From contig NC_017243.1 of the NCBI RefSeq assembly GCF_000223215.1, positions 2,294,001 to 2,358,000 of the forward strand: 64,000 nucleotides of DNA, in the 5' to 3' direction. The position numbers and the translations under genes are program-made. Position 1 is the first letter of the stretch. Each line of letters starts with the position of its first letter. The notes below the pieces were generated by a model. That model was not told where the DNA came from. It saw only the letters and a program-made list of their open reading frames with translations, and ran no database searches. Shown here piece by piece: positions 9,634 to 18,430 of this stretch. This stretch comes from Brachyspira intermedia PWS/A. Its GTDB lineage: Bacteria > Spirochaetota > Brachyspiria > Brachyspirales > Brachyspiraceae.

Positions 9634-11271
9634 TTAATCATTAATATAAATCTTGTTTATTATAGTTTTATTATTTTCTCTTTTTACCTGAAGCTTATAA
9701 ATTTTATCTGATGAATCTTTAAAATCCTCTCTGTAATGTGCTCCCCTGCTTTCTTCTCTATCAAGCATACTCAAGGCAATCATCTTAACACTTTCAATAA
9801 TTAAATAAATTTCTATAGAACCATCTTTAATATTTTCTTTTATGCTGTAATTGCTTCTAATCTCGTCAATCTTTCTTAAAAATTTTTCTATTTTTTCTCT
9901 GCTTCTTACAACAGATAAATTTTCACTTACTAATTCTCTTATTTTTTCAAGCACTTCATTTTTTTTAAGATTGTTTTCTTTATCATCTTTTGAAATATCA
10001 TTTATCCAATCATTAAACTCTTTTTCTATACTATTTAATTTTTTATTATCATTAAATTTATTATTTTTAATATATTTATAAGCATCTTTAACAGCATTAT
10101 TTCCAAACACCAAAGCACCGCCAACAGAATTTCCGCCTAGCCTATTAGCTCCTTCTATAGCAGATGATAATTCGCCAATAGCATAAAGCCCATTAACACC
10201 GGTAAATCCATTGCTGTCTATTTTTATGCCTCCATTACAGCTATGAGCAAAATGAGTTATTAAAGTTTCATCTTTAAGTAAATCAATATTCATTTCTTTC
10301 TTAAGCCAATCCAAATAAACAGTATAAAATTCTTCTTTGTCTTTATATAAATCTTCAGAATATTTTAATTTTACTCCGCTGTAAGGTATTTTTAAATCTA
10401 TTTCACTGCTTTCAAAATCTATACTAAAAGGAGCATAAGCACTTCTTTCAATCCATAATTTTTTATTTTTATCATCGTTTATTCCTTCCAAAATTAATTT
10501 ATTATCTTCATCATACATGCCAATACAATATTTAAGAGTATGCTCTCCAAACAAAACGTTATATTTAGGCTTTAAATATGCAGGTATAAATTGAATAAAC
10601 TCCATATTTTGTGCATAAGCTCCAGCATCTAATGCAGTTATATGACAAGTACCATTAATTTTTTTTGGATACAAGCTATTTTTATAATTTCCTGCAATTC
10701 CACCTGCAGCTAAAATTATCATTTTAGATTTTATAAAGAAAAATTTATCTTTATTTTGAAATATTGCTCCATAAACTTTATCATTATTTTTTATGATTCT
10801 TATTAAAGAACTTTCTTCAAATATTTTCAGTCTTTTATTTTTTCTGAAAATTTTATTAGCTCTTTTTCTAGCCCCATTCCAATCATTAATCAAAAAAATA
10901 TTTCTTGAGTATTTAGCAAAACATGCAGGTCTTGAATCCTTTCTAAGCCAAGGTTTAAAACCGATTCTTTTTAGAAGATAAACATCTCTTTTAATATTTT
11001 TTATATAAGTTTTTATAAGCTCTGGATTTTCAACACCTTTACCCATATTAGTAATATCTTCATAATATTTATCATAATCATTTTCATCTTTTGTTGCCTG
11101 TATGCCTAATGTAGCTTTCAAAGGAAAATAAGAAGCTCCAGAACAAATCTTAGAAGAATCAGCAATGCATACTCTTTTAAAAACTTTCAATGCTCTTTCA
11201 GCAGCAATAAGCCCAGCTATTCCTCCGCCTACAATCAATACATCACAATAAAATTTTTTGTTTATATTCAT
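9634..11271 (-). CDS. FAD-dependent oxidoreductase of the fumarate reductase / L-aspartate oxidase family
   Basis: The N-terminus holds the dinucleotide-binding motif VLIVGGGIAGLIAAERA (residues about 11-27). A second FAD-contact block is IILAAGGIAGNY. The C-terminal part of the flavoprotein domain reads GLYAIGELSSAIEGANRLGGNS, typical of SdhA/FrdA/NadB. ESRGAHYREDF near residue 510 matches the C-terminal helical domain shared by SdhA and NadB. THFAHSCNGGIKID corresponds to the dicarboxylate-binding area. At 545 residues it fits either NadB or a soluble fumarate-reductase-type flavoprotein. No nadA, nadC or iron-sulphur subunit is adjacent, so the substrate stays open. Confidence 0.8.
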   Translation of the reverse strand: MNINKKFYCDVLIVGGGIAGLIAAERALKVFKRVCIADSSKICSGASYFPLKATLGIQATKDENDYDKYYEDITNMGKGVENPELIKTYIKNIKRDVYLLKRIGFKPWLRKDSRPACFAKYSRNIFLINDWNGARKRANKIFRKNKRLKIFEESSLIRIIKNNDKVYGAIFQNKDKFFFIKSKMIILAAGGIAGNYKNSLYPKKINGTCHITALDAGAYAQNMEFIQFIPAYLKPKYNVLFGEHTLKYCIGMYDEDNKLILEGINDDKNKKLWIERSAYAPFSIDFESSEIDLKIPYSGVKLKYSEDLYKDKEEFYTVYLDWLKKEMNIDLLKDETLITHFAHSCNGGIKIDSNGFTGVNGLYAIGELSSAIEGANRLGGNSVGGALVFGNNAVKDAYKYIKNNKFNDNKKLNSIEKEFNDWINDISKDDKENNLKKNEVLEKIRELVSENLSVVRSREKIEKFLRKIDEIRSNYSIKENIKDGSIEIYLIIESVKMIALSMLDREESRGAHYREDFKDSSDKIYKLQVKRENNKTIINKIYIND

Positions 11272-11339
11272 ACAATCACTCTTAGATAATTTTTATAATT
11301 GAATATACTAAAAATTTTTAAGTTTGTCAATTTTTTGTT

Positions 11340-11395
11340 GTTCTTTTTCCCGCCGCAAAAAGAACCAGACAAAGTCCGCCTTTGGCGAAAGTGCA
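11340..11395. repeat. Hairpin repeat copy 2 plus GC-rich palindrome
   Basis: GTTCTTTTT and AAAAAGAAC (11340-11365) form a 9-bp stem around CCCGCCGC, the partner of the hairpin at 6620-6645 with two compensated stem changes. About seven bases on, TCCGCCTTTGGCGAAAGTGC contains a CGCC/GGCG palindrome that also occurs, inverted, inside the nuclease pseudogene at 35334-35354. Confidence 0.55.
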
Positions 11396-11545
11396 AGGAT
11401 AAAATTAGTACTAAATAATACTAAAGTTGTCTTACATATAAGATAATTTATTAAATTAAAAAATTATTTTGAAAAAATATAGTTGTTTGGTATATATTAA
11501 CATTTCATTATATCATTACAATATTAGAATAATTATATAAAATAA

Positions 11546-12889
11546 TCATTCTGTAAGTAATATATCAGCACTTCTATTTTTATATAATGCAAAAGATACT
11601 ATCAAAGTGGCTATCTCGCTTATAGGCAAAACCAAAACCAAACCTATAAATCCGAAAATATTTGGAAGAGTTAATACCAATACAACAGGAAGAATCATAC
11701 TCCTTAAAGCAGCAACAATTGCAGAAGCACCAGCCTTTTGAACTGAAGTATAATATGCACTCATTATGATATTTATTCCAACACCTATGAATGTAGGTAT
11801 AGAAGTTCTTACAAAAAATAAAGCATCATCAAAAGTTTGATTATCAACGTCTTTTAAAAGCGTATTAACAAGAAGACTAGGATCAATTAAAAGTATAATA
11901 GAACTTAATACCGATATAAAAGTAATTAAAAATACTGATATCTTTAAAAAATCTTTCATTCTGTTTTTATTTCTAGCGCCATAAGAAACACTTACTAAAG
12001 GCTCTAATGCCTCGCCTATTGAATATGCAAGCATTATAAAAAACATTATTGCATAATTAGCAACTGAATATACTAGTATGCCTCTGTTTCCTGAAATATT
12101 ATATGCTGTTATATTAAAAAGCCAAGGAATGAGTCCTGATGAAAAATTACTTAAAAACTCAGAAAATCCATTAAATGCAGCTTTTAGTATATATATCCAG
12201 CCTCCGTAAATTTTTATTATCTTTAATCTGCAATTAGGTTTGAAGAAATATAATAATCCCATCAAAAAAGCTATTATCTGTGATATTGCAGTAGCCCAAG
12301 CAGCTCCGGCAATTCCAAAATGAAAAGCTATAATGAAAAGAGGATCCAATACCATATTGGCCAAAGATGATATTATAAACATTGCAGAAGCAAATCTAGG
12401 AGAACCATTGAGCCTTACAAACTGACTTAAAACATAAGCCATTCCCCAAAAAAATGTTGCAAATAGTACACCCTCTACATAATCCAATGATAATTCATAA
12501 ACTTCTCCATGTGCTCCAAAAAAAGGAAGAAGACTCTCTCTAAATATATATGCTATAATCAAAGGAAAACTAGCTATAGTAAGAACAACAATTAAAGTTT
12601 GAGTAAATATTAAATTTGCACGTCTTATATTATTCTCACCTATACATTTTCCGGCAAGAGCAACAGAACCTATAGTGAGCATTACATAAATACCGAAAGA
12701 TAAAGCAGTTATAGGCCATACTATATTTATTGCAGTAAAAGCCTCTGCTGATATAAAATGTGCTACGAAAAAACCATCTACAAATACAGCAGCACTTCCC
12801 ATTATCATGCCCAATATGCTAGGTATTGCAAATTTTGAAAATAAATTAATACTGCTATTTTCTATTAAAGTTCTATTATTAAGTTCCAT
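11546..12889 (-). CDS. MATE-family multidrug/Na+ antiporter
   Basis: A 447-residue integral membrane protein with about twelve hydrophobic segments in two related halves, as in the MATE family, which exports cationic drugs or metabolites against Na+ or H+. The N-terminal half has FSKFAIPSILGMIMGSAAVFVDGFFVAHFI and the second half repeats this layout after about residue 230, with SVSYGARN as the typical inter-helix loop. AAAGGAAT precedes the ATG. It is a single-gene unit. The substrate cannot be inferred. Confidence 0.9.
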   Translation of the reverse strand: MELNNRTLIENSSINLFSKFAIPSILGMIMGSAAVFVDGFFVAHFISAEAFTAINIVWPITALSFGIYVMLTIGSVALAGKCIGENNIRRANLIFTQTLIVVLTIASFPLIIAYIFRESLLPFFGAHGEVYELSLDYVEGVLFATFFWGMAYVLSQFVRLNGSPRFASAMFIISSLANMVLDPLFIIAFHFGIAGAAWATAISQIIAFLMGLLYFFKPNCRLKIIKIYGGWIYILKAAFNGFSEFLSNFSSGLIPWLFNITAYNISGNRGILVYSVANYAIMFFIMLAYSIGEALEPLVSVSYGARNKNRMKDFLKISVFLITFISVLSSIILLIDPSLLVNTLLKDVDNQTFDDALFFVRTSIPTFIGVGINIIMSAYYTSVQKAGASAIVAALRSMILPVVLVLTLPNIFGFIGLVLVLPISEIATLIVSFALYKNRSADILLTE

Positions 12890-13006
12890 TAATTATTCCT
12901 TTAAAATAAAAAGAAAAAATATTATAAGAATTATAAAAACATATACTAAAGAAAAAGATTAAGATATAAAAATAAATTATTAATAGTATGTTTTTTGACT
13001 AAATAT

Positions 13007-13035
13007 ATTATAGTCATATTATTATTTTATGTCAA
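13007..13035 (-). promoter_or_regulatory. Strong sigma-70-type promoter of the MATE gene
   Basis: On the minus strand perfect consensus TTGACA (13030-13035) and TATAAT (13007-13012) are separated by 17 bases, upstream of the MATE ATG at 12889. The long leader of about 110 bases is AT-rich with no recognised structure. Confidence 0.7.
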
Positions 13036-13105
13036 GCTTATAAAATCTTATTGCATAATAATATTTTATTAATATAATGATTCAATACTATTAAAAGGAA
13101 TAAAA

Positions 13106-13575
13106 AATGCATATAATAAAATATATTAAAAAAAATTTGAAAATATGAATGACACTATAGAAAAAGCTATATATTTTCCTAAGACAGAAACATTATCCAA
13201 CGAGGAAAAAGCCAATAAATATTTCAGCTTACAAGACTATACAGGTATTTCTGTAGATAATGATAAAGTTTTTGGTGTATATATACTTCATCCGAATAAT
13301 ATAGGAAAATGCGGACATATATCAAATGCCTCTTATGAAGTAAGTAAAGAATCAAGAAGAAAAAGAATAGTAGAAGCATTAGTTAGAGATTCTATGAAAC
13401 AAGTCAAGAAATTAGGATATAAAATACTTCAATTTAATGCCGTTGTAATATCAAATATTAATGCTCATAAACTATATAAAAAAAATTGGGTTTAATAAAA
13501 TAGGTATAGTTAAAAGGATACATCAATAAAAATAATGAGTATGAGGATATTGTACTTTATTATATAGATTTATAA
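13106..13575 (+). pseudogene. GNAT-family N-acetyltransferase, broken by three short frameshifts
   Basis: The middle part reads as a GNAT acetyltransferase, with GVYILHPNNIGKCGHISNASYEV followed by a helix and YKILQFNAVVISNINAHKLY. Three frame changes, each at a run of A, interrupt it. The 5' end (ATG at 13106 with AAGGAAT upstream) is out of frame until the A8 run before 13140. The frame shifts again in an A8 run near 13484, after which IGFNKIGIV follows in another frame. A third shift in an A4 run near 13511 restores GYINKNNEYEDIVLYYIDL up to the stop at 13575. The open stretch 13145-13495 is thus only a fragment. Either this is a decayed gene or the A-runs are miscounted in the assembly. 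Confidence 0.75.
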
Positions 13576-13582
13576 ATATAAA

Positions 13583-13625
13583 AAAACAAGGGAGATAATT
13601 ATTTAATTACCACCCTTGTTTTATA
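13583..13625. terminator. Bidirectional Rho-independent terminator
   Basis: AAAACAAGGG and CCCTTGTTTT flank an AT-rich loop, with A/T tracts on both sides. It can end both the GNAT remnant (plus strand) and the rnf operon (minus strand). Confidence 0.75.
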
Positions 13626-13643
13626 ATTTTCAATTAATAGTTC

Positions 13644-14486
13644 TTATGCTTTTTTTAAAGGCACAGGAAGGCTTTTTACAGAATTTACTTTTTCATTAGT
13701 AATGGCTTTAGTAGGACATTTAGCTATACTTTCATCTGTAACAGCATAGTCCTCATAATTAACTATAGCAAGATAATTATCAACCTTCATACCGCCTTCT
13801 TTAGTATTTTTAACACATATATTACATCCAATACATGCTCTGTCGCAAGCTTTTTTAGCTATAGGACCTTTATCTTTAGATTTACAATAAACATGTATAT
13901 CTTGTGAAGCTGGGTGAATCTCAATAAGTTTCTGAGGGCAAGCTTTAACACAAGCACCGCAAGAAACACATTTATCTTCAACTATAACAGGCATTCCTGT
14001 TTCTTCATCTTTAACGATAGCACCAAACTCGCAAGCGTTCATACAGTCATAAAAACCAACACAACCATAAGAACATTCTTTAGTTCCTCCAGCCATAACA
14101 GCAGAAACACAAGTAGGAGCACCTTTATAAACCTTATTAGATTTAGCTATTCCATTATGTCCATGACAGAAAATATATGCTCTTGTTTTTTCTTTTTGTT
14201 CAGGAGCTACTTTACCTAAGAAGTCTGCAACTTTAGCAGCAGTATCAGGACCTCCAACAGAACAACCGTCTACAGGAGCTTTATCATCAACTAAAGCCTT
14301 AGCAAACTGTGCACAACCAGCAAAACCGCATCCTCCGCAGTTAGCACCTGGAAGCATTTCAGTAAGTGTTGTAACTCTCTCATCAACTTCAACTTTGAAA
14401 ATTTTTGAAGAAAATATCAATAAAACAGCCAATATCAAAGCAATTAAGCCTGAAGATATTGAAGCTACTAAAACAGATGTCATCAT
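13644..14486 (-). CDS. rnfB: Rnf electron transport complex subunit B
   Basis: RnfB is the iron-sulphur subunit that passes electrons from ferredoxin into the membrane-bound Rnf complex, which couples ferredoxin:NAD+ oxidoreduction to ion transport. An N-terminal membrane segment (residues about 4-27) is followed by the 4Fe-4S domain with ANCGGCGFAGC and a later Cys in VDGCSVGG. Ferredoxin-type motifs follow, including CVSCGACVKACP and CIGCNICVKN. The length of 280 is normal. It is the last gene of rnfE-rnfA-rnfB, 37 bases after rnfA. A terminator follows. Confidence 0.95.
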   Translation of the reverse strand: MMTSVLVASISSGLIALILAVLLIFSSKIFKVEVDERVTTLTEMLPGANCGGCGFAGCAQFAKALVDDKAPVDGCSVGGPDTAAKVADFLGKVAPEQKEKTRAYIFCHGHNGIAKSNKVYKGAPTCVSAVMAGGTKECSYGCVGFYDCMNACEFGAIVKDEETGMPVIVEDKCVSCGACVKACPQKLIEIHPASQDIHVYCKSKDKGPIAKKACDRACIGCNICVKNTKEGGMKVDNYLAIVNYEDYAVTDESIAKCPTKAITNEKVNSVKSLPVPLKKA

Positions 14487-14523
14487 TTTTATTATCCTTA
14501 TAAAATACTTCTAACACTCAAAA

Positions 14524-15105
14524 TCATATTTTTATTATTCCGGAAAAACCATAGAAAATAAGTGCAAGTATACCTGCAGTAATGAAAGGCATAGCAGGAC
14601 CTTTAAAAGCTTCCGGTATATCTGCAGTCATTAAACGTTCTCTTATGCTAGCCATTATAACTAAAGCTAATGTAAAACCAACGCCTGCACCTAAAGCAAA
14701 TACTATATTTTGTATAAAGTTATATTTGTATAAAACACCAAATAAAGCCAATCCTAATACACAGCAGTTAGTAGTAATAAGAGGAAGATAAATACCCAAA
14801 GAAAGATATAAACTTTCACTAGTTTTTCTTACTACCATCTCAACAAATTGTACTAAAGCTGCGATTACAATAATGAAAAGAATAGTTTGTAGGAATTCGA
14901 TTTTAAAAGGAACTAATATGTAATACTGTATCATCCAGCTAACAGCAGCAGTCAAAACCAATACAAAAGTAACGGCAATACCCATACTGATTGCTGAATC
15001 TAGCTTGTTTGATACTCCCAAAAACGGACATATACCCAAAAATTTAGTTAAAACAAAATTATTAACTAAAACTGTTGCTACAAATAATAAAATTAAATTA
15101 ACCAT
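14524..15105 (-). CDS. rnfA: Rnf electron transport complex subunit A
   Basis: A 193-residue membrane protein with six hydrophobic segments, matching RnfA (homologous to NqrE). It shows the family motif LTKFLGICPFLGVS near residue 20 and TTNCCVLGLALF in the second half; the Cys residues in these loops bind a shared intramembrane iron-sulphur cluster with RnfE. It overlaps the rnfE stop by one base (TAATG) and uses a GGAGG site inside the rnfE coding end, so the two are translationally coupled. RnfA and NqrE are close relatives; RnfB next door settles the choice. Confidence 0.95.
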   Translation of the reverse strand: MVNLILLFVATVLVNNFVLTKFLGICPFLGVSNKLDSAISMGIAVTFVLVLTAAVSWMIQYYILVPFKIEFLQTILFIIVIAALVQFVEMVVRKTSESLYLSLGIYLPLITTNCCVLGLALFGVLYKYNFIQNIVFALGAGVGFTLALVIMASIRERLMTADIPEAFKGPAMPFITAGILALIFYGFSGIIKI

Positions 15106-15758
15106 TAAGCTTTTCCTCCTCTAGCGTCTATAGCTCTTTTGATAGCAATTAAAGTTCCTAAAGTGAAGAAAGCACCAGGAGCCATAATCATAACAACCCA
15201 AGGAGTAGTAATTTCATTATATGCATTCAAAGCGAAAGGCATAGCAGACTCAAAGAAACCTCTTAAAGTACCTACTATATCAAAACCAAGCCAAGTACCA
15301 TTACCCAAAATCTCCCTGATAGAAGCAAGTAATGTCAAAGCAATAAAGAAACCTACACCATTACCTAAAGCATCAAAAATACTAGGAATAATTCCGTTTT
15401 TATTAGCAAAAGCCTCTGCTCTTCCTAATATAATACAGTTTACAACTATAAGCGGAATATATGGACCTAATGCCAAAGACAATGTATAAAACTTAGCTTT
15501 CATAACAATATCTGTTAAAGTAACGAAAGCTGCTATAACCACTATGTATCCCATAATTCTAACTTCATTAGCGTAAATCTTCTTAATAAGAGAGATTAAG
15601 GCAGAAGAACAAACCAAAACGAATATAGTAGCTACTGACATACCTATAGCATTCATTACACTGCTTGTTACTGCCAAACTAGGACACATACCAAGAACCT
15701 GAACGAAGGTAGGATTATTTTTCCAAACACCTTCCATAAATACCTGAGAATTTTTCAT
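15105..15758 (-). CDS. rnfE: Rnf electron transport complex subunit E
   Basis: A 217-residue polytopic membrane protein homologous to RnfE/NqrD, with NNPTFVQVLGMCPSLAVTSS near the N-terminus and VVNCIILGRAEAFA in the middle. Together with RnfA it forms the core of the ion-translocating pair. It is the first gene of this short operon, with AAGG before the ATG. In most bacteria rnfE follows rnfC, rnfD and rnfG; none of these is present upstream, where a chemoreceptor gene lies instead. Confidence 0.95.
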   Translation of the reverse strand: MKNSQVFMEGVWKNNPTFVQVLGMCPSLAVTSSVMNAIGMSVATIFVLVCSSALISLIKKIYANEVRIMGYIVVIAAFVTLTDIVMKAKFYTLSLALGPYIPLIVVNCIILGRAEAFANKNGIIPSIFDALGNGVGFFIALTLLASIREILGNGTWLGFDIVGTLRGFFESAMPFALNAYNEITTPWVVMIMAPGAFFTLGTLIAIKRAIDARGGKA

Positions 15759-15807
15759 AATAATTTAACCTTGATTTAATTAAGATTATACTTGTATATT
15801 ATATAAT

Positions 15808-15840
15808 AAATCATAATTTTTTCAAGTAAAATTATGATTT
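15808..15840. promoter_or_regulatory. Inverted repeat over the rnfE promoter
   Basis: A perfect 13-base inverted repeat (AAATCATAATTTT / AAAATTATGATTT) has a 7-base centre. On the minus strand the centre supplies TTGAAA, which is followed 16 bases on by TATAAT, a plausible promoter for rnfE. The position over the -35 box suggests an operator. A hairpin ending the upstream chemoreceptor transcript is the alternative, but no T-tract follows. Confidence 0.45.
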
Positions 15841-15905
15841 ACAGCCTTTTAATTATTATTTTAATTCTTCAACAAAATATGGACAAAAGCATACATCAAT
15901 ATAAT

Positions 15906-17834
15906 TTATAGTTTACCATCATCTTTTATTTTGAAAAATGACATAGCATCTTCCAATTTGATAGATAATTCCTCTAATTCCTCTGAAATTTCGCTAACAT
16001 CCTCTGCCAATTTAGTGTTATTTTTAGAACTATCTTCTATATTAATTATATGAGAACTAATAGAATCTATACCATCTTTCTGTAATTTCAAAGCACTGTT
16101 AAAATTAGAAAGCAAAGAATATGCTTTTTCTATCTTTTCTTTCATGTCATTGAATAATTCTTTAGATTGATTAGTAGATTTAGCAGCTAGCTCTATACGT
16201 TTCTGACTTTCTTCTATAAGAGATGATATATCTTTTACGGATCCTGATGTACTTTGTGCTAAATTTCTAACCTCATTTGCTACAACAGAAAAACCCCTTC
16301 CATTTTCTCCAGCTCTTGCAGCTTCAACAGAGGCATTCAAAGCTAATATATTTGTTTGAAAAGCAATATTTTCTATAACATTTGTTATATCTTTTATTTT
16401 GTTACTAGCTTCACTTACAGAATTAGCATTATCAGCTGCTTCCGAAATACTGCTGTCAGCCATATCTATGGAACTATTAGCTTCTTTCATTATATTAATA
16501 AGTTCATTAGCATAATTAGTAGTTTCTAATACAGAATTTCCTATATTATTAGTTATGCTAGAAGTTTCCTGCATTTTATAAGAATTACTTTCTGTTTCTG
16601 CATGAAGTTTACTATTTTTTGAAGATATTTCTCCGGCTTTATCCTTTGCATCAACAGCTATACTATTGGCAACATTGACTGCATTTATTAATGCTGATTT
16701 CATATTATAAAAACTACACATTAATTTACCTATTTCATCTTTTCTAGTACTGCAAGAAACATTATCATTATTAACTATATAACCTTTAGATATATTGTCA
16801 GCTTCATTTACAACCATATTAAGAGGTAAAATTATAGATCTAGCTATCAATTTACCAATAAAACAAATAATCATAGCCATAACAATAGCTATAATTACAA
16901 CTATCTTTGTAAGTCTATTTTTATCTCCATAAATTTCATCTTGGCTGTAACTTACTATCAAGTACCAAGGTGTATTATGTATAGGATTAAATAATGCTAT
17001 TTCAGACACATTGTTATCATCTACATATTCCAAAATACCTTCTTTAGCATCCAAAACATGTTGAAAGAATTCATCTTCTTTAGCTCTTATAGTTTCCGGC
17101 TTTCTTTCATAAGCTGAAGTACCTATTATATTACTCTCATATATATACAATTTATTTGTATCATTATGAGCTATTATATTTTTATTCTTATCGATTATCA
17201 TTATAGAACCTGTCTCTCCTAATTGACTAGGCATAATATAATCTGCTATAAATTTCATCCAATTAATAGAGCTATTTAATACTCCTACAACTTTTCCGTT
17301 TTCATCTTTAACACCTTTCCATATAACACATATAGCATTAAGTGGATTAGCTGAAGAAGGCTGAATCAAATCTCTTCCCGCAAAATCGAATCCTGTATCT
17401 CTAAATCTAGTCCAATCTGATGAATTTTTACCATAATTAATATGAAGTAATTTTCCGCCTATAGAATCAAGTACTATATTAGCATCAAAATTAACTAAAG
17501 AATAATTATAGAAAACCTGTGTATCGGCAACTTCTCTAGTAAATTCCTTCAACGATTCTTCTGCCGCCAATTTATTTTCTTCGCTTGGATCAACTAGATA
17601 TTTTGCTAGATTAGGATCTTTAGAATATAAATCCATAACTAATCTTTTTTCAGTGAAATATAAATCTATCATATCTGAATATGATTTTGCTGCAACTCTT
17701 AATCCCTTTATAGCTGTATCTTCTATAGAACGGGAACTTATTATTGTAATTATTAATACAATAATTGACATACATAGTATAAACATAATAGAAATTATAA
17801 AAGGTATCCTAAAAGAAAGATTATTTATTTTCAT
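15906..17834 (-). CDS. Methyl-accepting chemotaxis protein with periplasmic cache domain
   Basis: A 642-residue transmembrane chemoreceptor. Membrane segment 1 is at about residues 9-32. A large periplasmic dCache-like sensor follows (about 35-300), containing [13 protein letters not shown] and SYSQDEIYG. Membrane segment 2 is near 307-330. A HAMP domain and a cytoplasmic signalling hairpin come next, whose tip reads [19 protein letters not shown] and binds CheA/CheW. The C-terminal end is [11 protein letters not shown], related to the YFKL tails of the other receptors here. It differs in sequence from the array at 56.6-64 kb. The ligand is unknown. Confidence 0.93.
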   Translation of the reverse strand: MKINNLSFRIPFIISIMFILCMSIIVLIITIISSRSIEDTAIKGLRVAAKSYSDMIDLYFTEKRLVMDLYSKDPNLAKYLVDPSEENKLAAEESLKEFTREVADTQVFYNYSLVNFDANIVLDSIGGKLLHINYGKNSSDWTRFRDTGFDFAGRDLIQPSSANPLNAICVIWKGVKDENGKVVGVLNSSINWMKFIADYIMPSQLGETGSIMIIDKNKNIIAHNDTNKLYIYESNIIGTSAYERKPETIRAKEDEFFQHVLDAKEGILEYVDDNNVSEIALFNPIHNTPWYLIVSYSQDEIYGDKNRLTKIVVIIAIVMAMIICFIGKLIARSIILPLNMVVNEADNISKGYIVNNDNVSCSTRKDEIGKLMCSFYNMKSALINAVNVANSIAVDAKDKAGEISSKNSKLHAETESNSYKMQETSSITNNIGNSVLETTNYANELINIMKEANSSIDMADSSISEAADNANSVSEASNKIKDITNVIENIAFQTNILALNASVEAARAGENGRGFSVVANEVRNLAQSTSGSVKDISSLIEESQKRIELAAKSTNQSKELFNDMKEKIEKAYSLLSNFNSALKLQKDGIDSISSHIINIEDSSKNNTKLAEDVSEISEELEELSIKLEDAMSFFKIKDDGKL

Positions 17835-18089
17835 AATAACAAAACCATACTAAAAAAAATTTAGATATTTTTCAAAAAACTAATTATTTTTTATATTCTA
17901 TAATATAATCGAAAAATAAAAAAAAATCAAATTCTAAATATAAATAATTTAATTTTAATACATAAAAATACTACCAGTGATACTTTATATATAAAACAAT
18001 CATTTAATGTAAATAAAAATCACAAATAACAAATTAAAATTAAAATTTGATTACTAAAATAGATAATTTACAAAGATAATTTAAATTTA

Positions 18090-18201
18090 TACACATATCC
18101 CACCCCCATAAACTTTAAAGTTTTTTTATGATTTTATAATCATATTATTCTTTTATATCAACTTAGAAAAAGCATACCCGCCCCAATTTTTATTAAATTA
18201 A
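18090..18201 (+). repeat. Intergenic repeat copy R1 (about 105 bp)
   Basis: Runs from ACACATATCCCACCCCCATAA to AGCATACCCGCCCCAATTTT. The family has a C-rich box at each end and an AT-rich middle. R1 is closest to R5 (22946-23050), sharing AGAAAAAGCAT.CCC.CCC. Together with R2 it makes an inverted pair inside the 596-base gene-free interval 17835-18430. Confidence 0.65.
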
Positions 18202-18309
18202 CAATTTCCACACCGCACGCAGAGTAAGGCTGTAAATATATGCCAATTATCAATTCTAATTTTTATTATATTTGAAATTTTGTTCACCGTGCGTAGAGAA
18301 GATTTTTAA

Positions 18310-18416
18310 ATTTTAAAAAACTAGGGCGGGCAGCTATAATTTCTTGATAAAGCATTAAGAAAATTGTAAGTAAAAATGTTAAAATATATAACAAACCTAA
18401 AGGGCGGGGAATGAGA
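18310..18416 (-). repeat. Intergenic repeat copy R2, inverted relative to R1
   Basis: Runs from CTAGGGCGGGCAGCTATAA to CCTAAAGGGCGGGGAATGAG. Its first part matches R3 (CTATAATTTCTT.ATAAA.CAT.AA). Between R1 and R2 lie two related GC-richer boxes, CCGCACGCAGAGTAAG (about 18213) and CCGTGCGTAGAGAAG (about 18286). Confidence 0.7.
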
Positions 18417-18430
18417 AAAAATTAAAAAAC

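Noticed and set aside
15139-15489. Plus-strand 116-codon frame opposite rnfE
   Set aside because: It is a low-complexity antisense shadow of a hydrophobic membrane protein gene, with no homology.
18090-18416. Inverted repeat pair as ends of an IS element
   Set aside because: Only about 110 bases without an ORF lie between R1 and R2; similar units occur singly and in the opposite arrangement nearby.
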